A stretch of DNA of 64,000 nucleotides from JABSSA01 sp039960995 (GCA_039960995.1 JBDVKF010000006.1:248001-312000); one strand, 5' to 3'. Numbered from the stretch's first letter, positions 1 to 8,771 are shown. Numbers and translations are program-made. The notes: generated by a model from the letters alone, not told the origin.

Positions 1-104
1 ATGTGTGCGTGATGTTTGCTGCGTCTTGTGACCTGTCACGAAAACTCTTCCGAGATAAATGCCGAAAAAATGATCAACGGTTCGTAAATTCGTGTCGAAA
101 TTAT

Positions 105-120
105 TTTACCAGTTGATAAA
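105..120. promoter_or_regulatory. Weak RutR-like operator upstream of preT
   Basis: The imperfect palindrome TTTACCAGTTGATAAA matches the RutR consensus TTGACCA-NN-TGGTCAA at 11 of 14 defined positions. Its two 7-bp arms match each other at six positions. It lies 55 bp before the preT start, where a repressor could block initiation. The link is inferred from the much better site at 5322-5337 and from the rutR gene in the same cluster. Confidence 0.4.
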
Positions 121-175
121 ATTTCAGACCTGTGAGAGCTTTTTCTATAGCTAAAAGCCAACACAGGTCTGACTG

Positions 176-1498
176 ATGACGCAGAACGCATACACGCCAG
201 GGGTTCAATCAGGGCGATTGGATCCAGAAAATTACGCAGATAATTTTTCTGACCTGCATCCACGTTTAAAAGAGCACGAGGCATTGGTGGCGGCTGATCG
301 GTGTTATTTTTGTCATGACGCCCCATGCATCACGGCATGCCCGACCGACATCGATATCCCATTGTTCATACGCCAAATCGCAACGGGGACACCGGACGCA
401 GCGGCTAAAACAATCCTAAGCCAGAATATCCTTGGTGGAATGTGCGCGCGGGTGTGTCCAACTGAAACCTTGTGCGAACAGGCCTGCGTCAGGGAGGCGG
501 CAGAGGGCAAGCCGGTACTGATCGGTCAATTGCAACGGTTCGCTACGGATCAGTTGCAAGAACAAGGTCAGCACCCGTTTGTACGCGCATCTAGCAGCGG
601 AAAACGTGTCGCTGTCGTCGGGGCTGGTCCAGCTGGGTTAAGCTGTGCACACAGGCTGGCAATGCATGGGCATGATGTGGTCATCTATGACGCCAAGGCC
701 AAATCTGGCGGGTTAAACGAATACGGGATCGCCGCCTACAAAACAGTCGAAGGGTTTGCCCAAGCCGAAGTGGATTGGTTGCTGAAAATTGGTGGCATTT
801 CGGTTGAAAATGAAAAGATGCTTGGGCGTGATGTCACGCTTGAGTCCTTGAAAAGCGAATTTGATGCTGTGTTCCTTGGAATGGGATTAAGTGGCGTCAA
901 TGGTCTGAATATTGATGGCAATGACAAAGACGGTGTTCTGGATGCCGTTGATTTCATCTCTGATTTGCGACAAGCAATTGATGTCGCCAACTTGCCGATC
1001 GGACGCGATGTCGTTGTGATCGGAGGCGGAATGACTGCCGTTGATGCGGCAGTACAAGCCAAAGCGCTTGGCGCGTTGAATGTCACATTGGCCTACCGAC
1101 GTGGCCAAGATCGCATGAACGCCAGTGTTTTTGAACAGGAATTGGCGACCTCGAAAGGGGTGCGGATAATGACCCATGCGGTGCCGGTTGCCGTATATGG
1201 TAAAGACAGCGCGCACGAGATCGAATTTGATTACGTGAACGACGATATGTCGAAAACCGGTCAATCGATCAAACTGGCTGCGGACCAAGTTCTGTGTGCG
1301 ATTGGTCAAACCTTGTCCGAAGGTGATCTGCCTGCGCTAGAGGGTAACAAGATCCAAGTGGACGTAAACGGGCGAACGTCTGTTGACGGTGTTTGGGCCG
1401 GTGGGGACTGTGCTGCTGGTGGCGACGACCTGACGGTGACGGCAGTTGCAGAGGGGCGAGATGCCGCCGAGGACATTCATAGCAAGCTTGTTTCGTGA
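176..1498 (+). CDS. preT: NAD-dependent dihydropyrimidine dehydrogenase subunit PreT
   Basis: 440 aa. PreT is the flavin and NAD(H)-binding electron-transfer subunit of PreTA, which reduces uracil and thymine to 5,6-dihydropyrimidines in the cytoplasm. The N-terminal region carries two cysteine clusters for Fe-S centres, C43/C46/C51/C55 and C90/C94/C100/C104. An FAD-binding VGAGPAGLS follows near residue 148, a second dinucleotide fold IGGGMTAVDAA near residue 287, and a C-terminal GGDCAAGGDD segment typical of glutamate-synthase small-chain-like flavoproteins. The first ATG gives the expected length, although the Shine-Dalgarno sequence is weak. It starts a run with a methyltransferase and preA. 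The RutR-like site at 105-120 suggests pyrimidine control. Confidence 0.93.
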   Translation: MTQNAYTPGVQSGRLDPENYADNFSDLHPRLKEHEALVAADRCYFCHDAPCITACPTDIDIPLFIRQIATGTPDAAAKTILSQNILGGMCARVCPTETLCEQACVREAAEGKPVLIGQLQRFATDQLQEQGQHPFVRASSSGKRVAVVGAGPAGLSCAHRLAMHGHDVVIYDAKAKSGGLNEYGIAAYKTVEGFAQAEVDWLLKIGGISVENEKMLGRDVTLESLKSEFDAVFLGMGLSGVNGLNIDGNDKDGVLDAVDFISDLRQAIDVANLPIGRDVVVIGGGMTAVDAAVQAKALGALNVTLAYRRGQDRMNASVFEQELATSKGVRIMTHAVPVAVYGKDSAHEIEFDYVNDDMSKTGQSIKLAADQVLCAIGQTLSEGDLPALEGNKIQVDVNGRTSVDGVWAGGDCAAGGDDLTVTAVAEGRDAAEDIHSKLVS

Positions 1499-1539
1499 TA
1501 TGATTTGGCATTTCACATTGCCATTTTGGAGCCATTGAT

Positions 1540-2364
1540 ATGAGCAAAACAGAAACAGCTGTTGCTGAGCATTACACAACGGGAGCGCTGTTTGACCGTA
1601 TTCTCGCAGCGCTGAACGAAACGGGTATTGATCCTAAAGATGCAACCTACGACGACTTAAAAGCGGGCGACGAATTTCACACGGGCGGGGTTATGGCAAC
1701 GGATCACCTGCTGTCGCAGGTGCAGATTTCACCCAATATGCAAGTGTTGGACGTTGGTTCCGGAATTGGCGGAACATCTCGGTATATTGCGCACAAATTC
1801 GGTGCGCAGGTTCATGGGATCGATCTGACCCCTGAATTTGTCGAAGCCGCCGAGCAATTAAGCGGACTTGTCGGGTTGACTGATAAAACCAGCTTTCAAG
1901 TTGGCAGCGCTGTTGAAATGCCGGTTCAAGACGCACGCTTTGATCTGGCCGTCATGCTGCATGTTGGCATGAATATTGCTAACAAGGATGATCTGCTGGC
2001 AGAAGTCGCGCGGACGCTAAAACCTGGCGGCCGATTTGCGTTATTCGATGTGATGAAAGGTGAAAGCCAAACCCCACCTTTGTTTCCTTTGCCATGGTCG
2101 ACTGTCGCGGAAACGTCTTTCTTGGCGACACCAATGGCTTATGAAACCGCAGGGCAGAAGGCTGGATTGACCTTGGTTGCAAAAACAGATCGCTCTGATT
2201 TCACCCGCGATTTCTTCGCAAAAGCTTTTGCGAAACCACCAAGTGCGATGGGTATTCATCTGATGATGGGTGACACAGCGCCAGACAAATTCAAGAATTA
2301 CGTCGCAAATCTGGAAGCCGGATGTTTGCTTCCGGTGGAAATGATCTTTGAGAAACCAAGTTGA
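1540..2364 (+). CDS. Class I SAM-dependent methyltransferase inside the pre operon
   Basis: 274 aa. The Rossmann-fold motif I, VLDVGSGIGGTSRY, is at residues 69-82, followed by the acidic GIDLTPEF strand and a post-motif LKPGGRFALFDV. This layout resembles UbiE/COQ5 and glycine/sarcosine N-methyltransferase-like enzymes. The substrate is not visible. It sits 41 bp after preT and its stop overlaps the Shine-Dalgarno of preA, so the three are almost certainly co-transcribed. No methylation step belongs to the known reductive pyrimidine route, which makes its presence between the two subunits of one enzyme unexpected. The ATG at 1540 has a GGAG nine bases upstream. Confidence 0.85.
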   Translation: MSKTETAVAEHYTTGALFDRILAALNETGIDPKDATYDDLKAGDEFHTGGVMATDHLLSQVQISPNMQVLDVGSGIGGTSRYIAHKFGAQVHGIDLTPEFVEAAEQLSGLVGLTDKTSFQVGSAVEMPVQDARFDLAVMLHVGMNIANKDDLLAEVARTLKPGGRFALFDVMKGESQTPPLFPLPWSTVAETSFLATPMAYETAGQKAGLTLVAKTDRSDFTRDFFAKAFAKPPSAMGIHLMMGDTAPDKFKNYVANLEAGCLLPVEMIFEKPS

Positions 2365-2374
2365 GGAACGCGAG

Positions 2375-3679
2375 ATGGCCGACCTAACAAGTGACTTTCT
2401 GGGTATTAAAAGCCCTAACCCTTTTTGGCTGGCTTCCGCGCCGCCAACGGACAAGGAATATAATGTCCGCCGTGCGTTCGAAGCCGGGTGGGGCGGTGTA
2501 GTCTGGAAGACCCTTGGCGCAGAAGGACCACCGGTTGTTAATGTCAATGGACCACGTTACGGCGCAATTTGGGGGGCGGATCGCCGCCTTTTGGGGCTGA
2601 ACAACATCGAACTAATCACGGACCGTTCGTTGGAAATCAATCTTGAGGAAATGGCGCGGGTCAAAGCAGATTATCCAGATCGTGCTGTAATCGCGTCGAT
2701 AATGGTGCCCTGCGAAGAAGCGTCTTGGAAAGCCATCTTGCCAAGAGTTGCCGAAACCGGGGCGGACGGGATCGAGCTGAATTTCGGTTGCCCCCACGGG
2801 ATGAGCGAACGCGGCATGGGCGCGGCGGTTGGGCAGGTGCCCGAATATATCGAAATGGTCACCCGATGGTGCAAACAATATTACGACCGACCCGTGATCG
2901 TAAAATTGACGCCCAATATTACCGATGTCACCAAACCAGCCACGGCGGCAAAGAATGGTGGTGCCGATGCGGTTAGCTTGATCAATACGATCAATTCAAT
3001 CACGTCCGTCGATCTGGATACGATGTCACCCGAACCTTCGATAGGTGGCAAGGGCAGTCATGGTGGATATTGCGGGCCTGCTGTGAAACCAATCGCACTT
3101 AGCATGGTGTCCGAGATTGCGCGCAACCCCGAGACACATGGTCTGCCGATCAGTGGAATCGGTGGTGTGACCACGTGGCGTGATGCGGCAGAGTTCATGA
3201 CCCTTGGGGCCGGAAACGTTCAGGTTTGTACTGCGGCAATGACCTATGGCTTTAAGATCGTGCAGGAAATGATCTCGGGTCTGTCAGAGTGGATGGACGA
3301 AAAGGGATACACCTCTATTGACGAAGTCGTCGGCCGTGCCGTGCCAAATGTCACGGACTGGCAGCATCTGGATTTGAATTACATCTCTAAAGCACGGATC
3401 AACCAAGATCTTTGCATATCTTGCGGCCGTTGTTTTGCGGCCTGCGAAGACACGTCACATCAGGCGATTTCGATGACTGAAGACCGTGTTTTTGATGTGA
3501 TCGATGCGGAATGCGTTGCTTGTAATCTTTGCGTTAATGTCTGTCCCGTTGAAAACTGCATTACCATGGAAGAGCTGGCACCGGGAACTGTCGACGAACG
3601 GACGGGCAAAGTTGTGCAAGACGAATATGCCAGCTGGGTAACACACCCAAATAACCCGAGCGCTCAGGCGGCCGAATAA
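2375..3679 (+). CDS. preA: NAD-dependent dihydropyrimidine dehydrogenase subunit PreA
   Basis: 434 aa. PreA is the catalytic FMN subunit of PreTA. The N-terminal TIM barrel resembles dihydroorotate dehydrogenase, with PNPFWLAS and ELNFGCPHG segments and a GIGGV phosphate-binding strand. The C-terminus holds two ferredoxin-type 4Fe-4S motifs, CISCGRCFAAC and CVACNLCVNVC, that connect to PreT. I chose the ATG at 2375 (MADLTSDF) because a GAGGAA Shine-Dalgarno overlaps the methyltransferase stop. An in-frame ATG nine codons earlier lies inside that gene and lacks a ribosome site. The family assignment is secure. Physiological direction (reductive catabolism) is inferred from the downstream hydrolases. 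Confidence 0.94.
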   Translation: MADLTSDFLGIKSPNPFWLASAPPTDKEYNVRRAFEAGWGGVVWKTLGAEGPPVVNVNGPRYGAIWGADRRLLGLNNIELITDRSLEINLEEMARVKADYPDRAVIASIMVPCEEASWKAILPRVAETGADGIELNFGCPHGMSERGMGAAVGQVPEYIEMVTRWCKQYYDRPVIVKLTPNITDVTKPATAAKNGGADAVSLINTINSITSVDLDTMSPEPSIGGKGSHGGYCGPAVKPIALSMVSEIARNPETHGLPISGIGGVTTWRDAAEFMTLGAGNVQVCTAAMTYGFKIVQEMISGLSEWMDEKGYTSIDEVVGRAVPNVTDWQHLDLNYISKARINQDLCISCGRCFAACEDTSHQAISMTEDRVFDVIDAECVACNLCVNVCPVENCITMEELAPGTVDERTGKVVQDEYASWVTHPNNPSAQAAE

Positions 3680-4019
3680 AGGCTAATGACGTTCGTCTAA
3701 ATGATGACCGGAACGCGATGCAAAAGCATTGCGTTCTTGTTTGCCCGCTGGATAATCCTGCCACCCGCTGGATTGACTGGACTGCATGGGCGAAATGGCA
3801 AGCGGAGCTGGCACAATCGTCATTGGTTGCAGAGGCAAAGAGGCGGCTATCGTGGGGGAAGCCCAAGGCAAAGCCCGCAGATCCGTCCATACTGGAAACA
3901 TTGCATCGTTCATCTTGAGTCCTCCTTGCACTCCGCAACCTTACGTGACTGTAGCAGGCCATTTATTTACCGATTGTTAGCGTTTGATGACCTCCGATGG
4001 GTTTGTGGTCGTTTCGAAG
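3680..4019. other. Intergenic stretch between preA and a convergent gene
   Basis: No convincing gene or terminator was recognised. The only candidate is the short tryptophan-rich reading frame at 3718-3918, listed separately. Confidence 0.4.
3718..3918 (+). CDS. Possible small tryptophan-rich protein
   Basis: 66 aa. The frame contains the Trp/Ala-rich segment WIDWTAWAKWQAEL and a basic Pro/Lys-rich second half. It follows preA by 39 bp on the same strand. A GGAA lies five bases before the ATG, which is a weak ribosome site. No family was recognised and longer overlapping frames exist on both strands. It is kept as a low-confidence hypothetical only because its amino-acid composition is protein-like. 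Confidence 0.27.
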   Translation: MQKHCVLVCPLDNPATRWIDWTAWAKWQAELAQSSLVAEAKRRLSWGKPKAKPADPSILETLHRSS

Positions 4020-4493
4020 TTAAAACCGCAAGTCGATCTTGTTGAGAACACTATTTGCTCGCTCAAACGGGTTAGTCGAATCCAACAAGATCGCATCTGA
4101 TGTGTCACTGGACGCGTCTGGATCTGGGGCGGTAGGCTTAGGTTGAACTTGCGAAGAAATCGCTTCGATATACCGATTTGCGATATCTTGAACATCGGGC
4201 TGAATCGCATCTTGTTTTGGTTGAGCAATCGCCTCGAAAACGGATTGCGCTTCTGCCCCTTCAATCAAGTCGATGTCGGAACTTTGATCCCTCTCGGGCT
4301 CGGACGCATTGTCTTTTTGCGGAACTGCTTTTGATGTTTTACCAGCGGCATCTGATGCCATGATTGGCCGTGGTAAGGCGATGTCAGATGGTGCTTCACG
4401 CACACTGACAGTGTCAGGCGCAATTGACGCCTGACTTGATGACGTTGAAATTGTTGGCCCAATTTGCCCAATTGGACCGTTTACGACAAACAT
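4020..4493 (-). CDS. Hypothetical low-complexity protein
   Basis: 157 aa. The N-terminus MFVVNGPIGQIGPT is followed by a long Ser/Ala/Pro/Asp-rich, probably disordered body, and a C-terminal NPFERANSVLNKIDLRF tail that looks more ordered. No signal peptide, membrane segment or recognised domain is visible. It is convergent with preA and lies 90 bp downstream of rutR on the same strand, so read-through from rutR is possible. The acidic, disordered composition resembles many unannotated Rhodobacteraceae proteins, but no function is proposed. Confidence 0.6.
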   Translation of the reverse strand: MFVVNGPIGQIGPTISTSSSQASIAPDTVSVREAPSDIALPRPIMASDAAGKTSKAVPQKDNASEPERDQSSDIDLIEGAEAQSVFEAIAQPKQDAIQPDVQDIANRYIEAISSQVQPKPTAPDPDASSDTSDAILLDSTNPFERANSVLNKIDLRF

Positions 4494-4583
4494 GTGGATC
4501 CCCCTAATGCACCTAAATGCAATGGAAAGCCCGCCACCCGCCTTAACCCTTACACAAGAAATATTAACGGCGGGTAAATGTTG

Positions 4584-5201
4584 TCAATCTGGCATTGGCG
4601 TCAGCAATCGACGATACAAAGTATCCAAGAACAAACGTGCCCCTTCCAATGGGTCTGCATCCGATAGAACCTGCACTTGGGCTTCAAAATCTGCGTAATG
4701 CTGCGTTGTCGACCAAATGGAATAAAAAAGATGTTGTGGATCGACAGGGGCCAATTTCCCCTTTTCCATCCATGTTCGGATCACAGCGCATTTTTTGTCA
4801 ACCAACGGTTTTAGGTCGGCTTCAAGATGGGGTGTCATACGCGGCGCGCCTTGCAGGATTTCATTTGCAAACAGACGGCTTTCCCTTGGAAGATCCCGCG
4901 ACATTTCCAATTTGCGCATCACGTATCGCAATATTTCTTCAATGGGGTCGCCGTTTTCATCCATCTCGACCAACGGATCCAACCATGTTTCCATAAGTTG
5001 GTTCAGCAAGGTGACATGAATTTCTTCTTTGCCACCAAAATAGTAAAGGATGTTCGGTTTTGAGAGGCCAGAGGCGTCGGCAATCGCATCCAGAGTCGAA
5101 CCGCGATAACCGTGTGCGGAGAATACATCTAAGGCTGCTTCGAGAATACGAGCGCGATTGCGCATTTGGATTCGACTGGGTTTCTTTTCGCTGTCTACCA
5201 C
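4584..5201 (-). CDS. rutR: TetR-family repressor RutR
   Basis: 205 aa. RutR senses uracil/thymine and represses pyrimidine catabolism. The N-terminal helix-turn-helix spans about residues 17-62 (ILEAALDVFSAHGY, then GLSKPNILYYFGGKEEI). The ligand domain keeps segments I recognise from E. coli RutR: SRLFANEILQGAP and KLAPVDPQHLFYSIWSTTQHYADF, the latter broken here as KLAPVDPQHL plus TQHYADF. It is divergent from the carbamoylase/dihydropyrimidinase operon. The shared gap contains a 16-bp palindrome matching the RutR consensus, so auto-regulation and control of the operon are strongly suggested. Confidence 0.9.
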   Translation of the reverse strand: MVDSEKKPSRIQMRNRARILEAALDVFSAHGYRGSTLDAIADASGLSKPNILYYFGGKEEIHVTLLNQLMETWLDPLVEMDENGDPIEEILRYVMRKLEMSRDLPRESRLFANEILQGAPRMTPHLEADLKPLVDKKCAVIRTWMEKGKLAPVDPQHLFYSIWSTTQHYADFEAQVQVLSDADPLEGARLFLDTLYRRLLTPMPD

Positions 5202-5321
5202 TGTTACGTGCCCTTGGGTGCCGCTTACGATTTTTCTTGCCCCTAGAATGGGCAGAATGGCAGCTTGAACGCAATGAAGAGCATGCAGTTCTTGACAGCG
5301 CGACTGCCTGCCGCAATCGTA

Positions 5322-5337
5322 TTGACCAGATGGTCAA
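5322..5337. promoter_or_regulatory. RutR operator
   Basis: TTGACCAGATGGTCAA is a perfect 16-bp palindrome with a two-base spacer. It equals the published E. coli RutR consensus TTGACCA-NN-TGGTCAA at every defined base. It sits between rutR and the carbamoylase gene, 33 bp before the latter start codon. Confidence 0.88.
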
Positions 5338-5370
5338 AAAATAATCGACAAAAGTCGACAGGGGGAAATC

Positions 5371-6621
5371 ATGGCTGCACCAGGGGAAAATCTGCGCATC
5401 AATCCGGACCGTTTGTGGGACAGTTTGATGGAGATGGCTAAGATTGGTCCAGGTGTTGCGGGTGGCAACAATCGACAAACGCTGACGGATGAAGACAGCG
5501 AAGGACGGCATTTGTTCCAGAAATGGTGCGAGGCCGCGGGCTGTTCGATGGGCGTTGATGAAATCGGCAACATGTTCGCGCGACGCGAGGGCACCGACCC
5601 CGACGCGCTGCCTGTTTATGTTGGCAGTCATTTGGATACGCAGCCGACGGGTGGCAAATATGACGGAGTTCTTGGTGTACTGGGTGGGTTGGAAATCCTG
5701 CGGTCCTTGAACGATCTTGGCATCCAGACAAAGCATCCGATTGTCGTAACCAATTGGACAAATGAAGAAGGCACGCGCTACGCCCCGGCGATGCTGGCCT
5801 CTGGTGTGTTTGCGGGTAAACATACGTTGGATTGGGCCAATGATCGTGTGGACGCAGGCGGCAAGCGGTTTGGCGATGAATTGGAACGCATCGGTTGGAA
5901 GGGTGAGGAAAAGGTAGGTGCGCGCAAAATGCACGCCTTCTTTGAATTGCACATCGAACAAGGCCCGATCCTAGAAGCCGAAGGCAAAGACATCGGTGTT
6001 GTGACGCATGGCCAAGGGTTGCGCTGGATTGAATGCACTGTGACCGGCAAGGAAAGCCACACCGGGTCGACCCCGATGCATATGCGAAAGAATGCGGGGC
6101 GTGGTTTGGCGCTTGTGACCGAACTGGTGCATGAAATCGCGATGAAAAACCAACCCAATGCCGTGGGGGCGATTGGACATATCGACGTCTATCCAAACAG
6201 CCGCAATGTGATCCCGGGCAAGGTTGTCTTCACCGTCGATATGCGAACGCATTTGCTGGATAAGCTCAATGGCATGGTTGATGAATTCAACGCTCGCGCA
6301 CCCAAATTGTGCGAAGAGGTCGGCTTGGAATTTTCGTGCGAGATTGTCGGTCAGTTTGATCCACCGGCCTTTGACGAAGGTTGTGTCAGCGCCGTACGTG
6401 GTGCGGCCGAGCGATTGGGTTATTCTCATATGGATATCATTTCCGGCGCGGGTCACGATGCCTGCTGGATCAATGATCTATATCCAACGGCGATGATCAT
6501 GTGCCCTTGTGTGGATGGGTTATCCCACCATGAAGCCGAAGAGATTAGCCCAGAATGGGCAGCGGCAGGGACGGATGTTTTGCTGCATGCTGTGTTAGAG
6601 ACTGCGGAGATCGTAGGGTGA
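5371..6621 (+). CDS. M20-family Zn-dependent carbamoylase (beta-ureidopropionase-like)
   Basis: 416 aa, the usual length for allantoate amidohydrolase / N-carbamoyl-amino-acid hydrolase enzymes. Metal and substrate motifs are present in order: GSHLDTQPTGGKYDG near residue 87, NEEGTRYAP near 131, ELHIEQGPILEAEG near 193, and GAGHDACW near 360. In this context it most likely hydrolyses N-carbamoyl-beta-alanine or N-carbamoyl-beta-aminoisobutyrate, the third step of reductive pyrimidine breakdown. An AGGGGGAAA ribosome site precedes the ATG. The RutR operator lies immediately upstream. Substrate choice is inferred from its neighbours, because sequence alone does not separate the M20 carbamoylases. 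Confidence 0.9.
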   Translation: MAAPGENLRINPDRLWDSLMEMAKIGPGVAGGNNRQTLTDEDSEGRHLFQKWCEAAGCSMGVDEIGNMFARREGTDPDALPVYVGSHLDTQPTGGKYDGVLGVLGGLEILRSLNDLGIQTKHPIVVTNWTNEEGTRYAPAMLASGVFAGKHTLDWANDRVDAGGKRFGDELERIGWKGEEKVGARKMHAFFELHIEQGPILEAEGKDIGVVTHGQGLRWIECTVTGKESHTGSTPMHMRKNAGRGLALVTELVHEIAMKNQPNAVGAIGHIDVYPNSRNVIPGKVVFTVDMRTHLLDKLNGMVDEFNARAPKLCEEVGLEFSCEIVGQFDPPAFDEGCVSAVRGAAERLGYSHMDIISGAGHDACWINDLYPTAMIMCPCVDGLSHHEAEEISPEWAAAGTDVLLHAVLETAEIVG

Positions 6622-6803
6622 GAAGTGAAGACCTCATTTCTCGTATTGAAAGCGAATGCCTGACGGTCACTAAACCTGATGCTGATCTCATTCTGGCGTT
6701 TGATCCTAAGCAAAACGAATATTGCGTAATTCAAGGAGTGGATTCTCCTTATTCAACAATCGGAATTTGGGGCACCCCAGTTGGTTGTTTCATCGCCATG
6801 TGA
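6618..6803 (+). CDS. Small hypothetical protein coupled between carbamoylase and dihydropyrimidinase
   Basis: 61 aa from a GTG whose last two bases begin the carbamoylase stop codon (GTGA overlap). A GGAG lies eight bases upstream. The translation (RSEDLISRIESECLTVT, then DADLILAFDPKQNEYCVIQG) has ordinary globular composition, two Cys, no membrane segment and no recognised family. The frame ends 12 bp before the dihydropyrimidinase ATG, and its stop overlaps that gene's GAGGAG ribosome site. The tight fit fills the gap exactly and argues for a real translated gene. A short spacer frame that is only incidentally open remains possible. Confidence 0.5.
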   Translation: MRSEDLISRIESECLTVTKPDADLILAFDPKQNEYCVIQGVDSPYSTIGIWGTPVGCFIAM

Positions 6804-6815
6804 GGAGAACTCGTA

Positions 6816-8273
6816 ATGTCTACTAAAGTCATTAAAAACGGAACCATCGTCACGCATGACCTGACCTATGAGGCGGAAGTGCTGATTGACGGGGGCCAGA
6901 TTATCGAAATCGGCAAGGGCCTAAAGGGTGACGAAGAATTGGATGCGACGGGGTGTTACGTAATGCCCGGTGGGATCGACCCTCATACGCATCTTGAGAT
7001 GCCGTTTATGGGGACCTATTCCACGGATGATTTTGAAAGCGGAACACGCGCGGCACTGTCAGGCGGCACGACGATGGTCGTGGATTTCGCATTGCCGTCG
7101 CCGGATCAAGGTCTGCTGGATGCGCTGCAGATGTGGGACAACAAATCGACCCGCGCCAATTGCGACTATTCCTTTCATATGGCGGTGACATGGTGGGGCG
7201 AGAAGGTTTTCAATGACATGGAAACTGTCGTCCGGGACCGGGGTATCAACACGTTCAAGCACTTTATGGCGTATAAAGGCGCGCTGATGGTGAATGATGA
7301 TGAAATGTACGCGTCCTTCAACCGTTTGGCGGAATTGGGCGGTATTGCTATGGTGCATGCCGAAAACGGCGATGTCGTCGCCGAATTGACGGCAAAGCTT
7401 TTGGCAGAGGGCAACAATGGCCCCGAGGCGCATGCGTATTCCCGACCGCCGCAAGTGGAAGGCGAAGCCACAAATCGGGCCATCATGATTGCCGATATGG
7501 CAGGTGTTCCACTGTATGTGGTGCATACCTCTTGCGAGGAAAGTCACGAAGCTATTCGACGCGCCCGCCAACAAGGCAAGCGTGTTTGGGGCGAACCTTT
7601 GATCCAACACTTAACGTTGGATGAAAGTGAATACCAAAATAAGGATTGGGACCACGCGGCGCGTCGTGTGATGTCGCCACCGTTCCGCAACAAACAACAT
7701 CAAGATAGCCTGTGGGCTGGGCTGCAATCCGGTTCCCTAAGCGTGGTTGCGACGGACCACTGTGCCTTTACCACTGAACAAAAACGATACGGCGTTGGCG
7801 ACTTTTCGAAAATCCCGAATGGGACCGGAGGATTGGAAGACAGGATGCCAATGCTTTGGACATATGGCGTTGCGACCGGGCGACTGACACCCAACGAATT
7901 TGTGGCGGTGACATCTACAAATATCGCGAAGATCCTGAATTGCTATCCAAAGAAAGGCGCTATTTTGGCCGGGGCCGATGCCGATCTTGTTGTTTGGGAT
8001 CCAAACAAGGAAAAAACGATAACTGCATCTGCCCAGCAATCTGCCATTGATTATAATGTGTTCGAGGGCAAGCAGGTCAAAGGTCTGCCACGCTTTACGT
8101 TGACCCGAGGGCACGTTGCGATTCACGACGGGGAAATCCGCACGCAAGAAGGGCACGGGAAATTCGTCAAACGCGAACCCAACACCGCAGTGAACAAAGC
8201 CCTGTCCAGTTGGAAAGAACTGACCGCGCCACGCCCGGTTAAGCGGACGGGTATACCGGCGACGGGAGTTTAA
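6816..8273 (+). CDS. hydA: Dihydropyrimidinase (hydantoinase family)
   Basis: 485 aa. This cyclic amidase opens dihydrouracil/dihydrothymine to N-carbamoyl-beta-amino acids and usually also accepts hydantoins. The binuclear metal site is complete: GGIDPHTHLEMP near residue 51, the carbamylated-lysine segment KHFMAYKGALMV near 148, VHAENGD near 181, VHTSCEES near 237 and VATDHCAF near 314. GAGGAG precedes the ATG at eight bases. It acts between PreTA and the adjacent M20 carbamoylase, so the window encodes the complete three-step reductive route. Confidence 0.94.
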   Translation: MSTKVIKNGTIVTHDLTYEAEVLIDGGQIIEIGKGLKGDEELDATGCYVMPGGIDPHTHLEMPFMGTYSTDDFESGTRAALSGGTTMVVDFALPSPDQGLLDALQMWDNKSTRANCDYSFHMAVTWWGEKVFNDMETVVRDRGINTFKHFMAYKGALMVNDDEMYASFNRLAELGGIAMVHAENGDVVAELTAKLLAEGNNGPEAHAYSRPPQVEGEATNRAIMIADMAGVPLYVVHTSCEESHEAIRRARQQGKRVWGEPLIQHLTLDESEYQNKDWDHAARRVMSPPFRNKQHQDSLWAGLQSGSLSVVATDHCAFTTEQKRYGVGDFSKIPNGTGGLEDRMPMLWTYGVATGRLTPNEFVAVTSTNIAKILNCYPKKGAILAGADADLVVWDPNKEKTITASAQQSAIDYNVFEGKQVKGLPRFTLTRGHVAIHDGEIRTQEGHGKFVKREPNTAVNKALSSWKELTAPRPVKRTGIPATGV

Positions 8274-8283
8274 AAGCAGCCTA

Positions 8284-8771
8284 TGGCGGCTTTCGGTTGG
8301 TTAGATATTTTGGCGGACATAGCGGCGATATGCGCCGCTATTGCCGTGTTGGTGACGACAGTTTTCGTCTGGCGGCAAGTTGCGCTTCAAGCGGCGGGCC
8401 GCGAAAAGGACGAACGGCGGTTTTTGCGGGAATCCATTCATACGATTCATGACACGTTACAGGCCAAACAATTCAGAGAGGCGCGGTCCGTGTTTTTCGC
8501 GGGACCCCATAAATCTGAATTTGCGGATTTAGAATCGAAAGACAAAGGATCAGCGCGCTATATCCTAAGCATTTACGGGCTTTTGGCGCGCATGGTGAAA
8601 CACGGTGCGGTCGATGAAGCCATTCTTCGAGATTACTGGGAATCCGCCTTGTTGCGAGACTGGGATCGTTTGGAGAATTTTGTGAGCGGCGAACGGCTTC
8701 GGTCCAAAAACCATGGCTTGTATGTGGGGACCGAAAAAATGGCCGCACGATGGAGACAGAGTGATGAGTAA
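8284..8771 (+). CDS. Membrane-anchored DUF4760-like protein
   Basis: 162 aa. A single N-terminal membrane segment (about residues 8-28, IAAICAAIAVLVTTVFVWR) is followed by a charged cytoplasmic or periplasmic domain rich in Arg/Glu, with ILRDYWESALLRDWDRL near the end. The layout resembles DUF4760 proteins, whose function is unknown. It starts 10 bp after dihydropyrimidinase and overlaps the ABC ATPase start by 8 bp, so it is translated with the operon. There is no obvious transport or enzymatic motif. A link to the importer encoded next is only positional. Confidence 0.72.
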
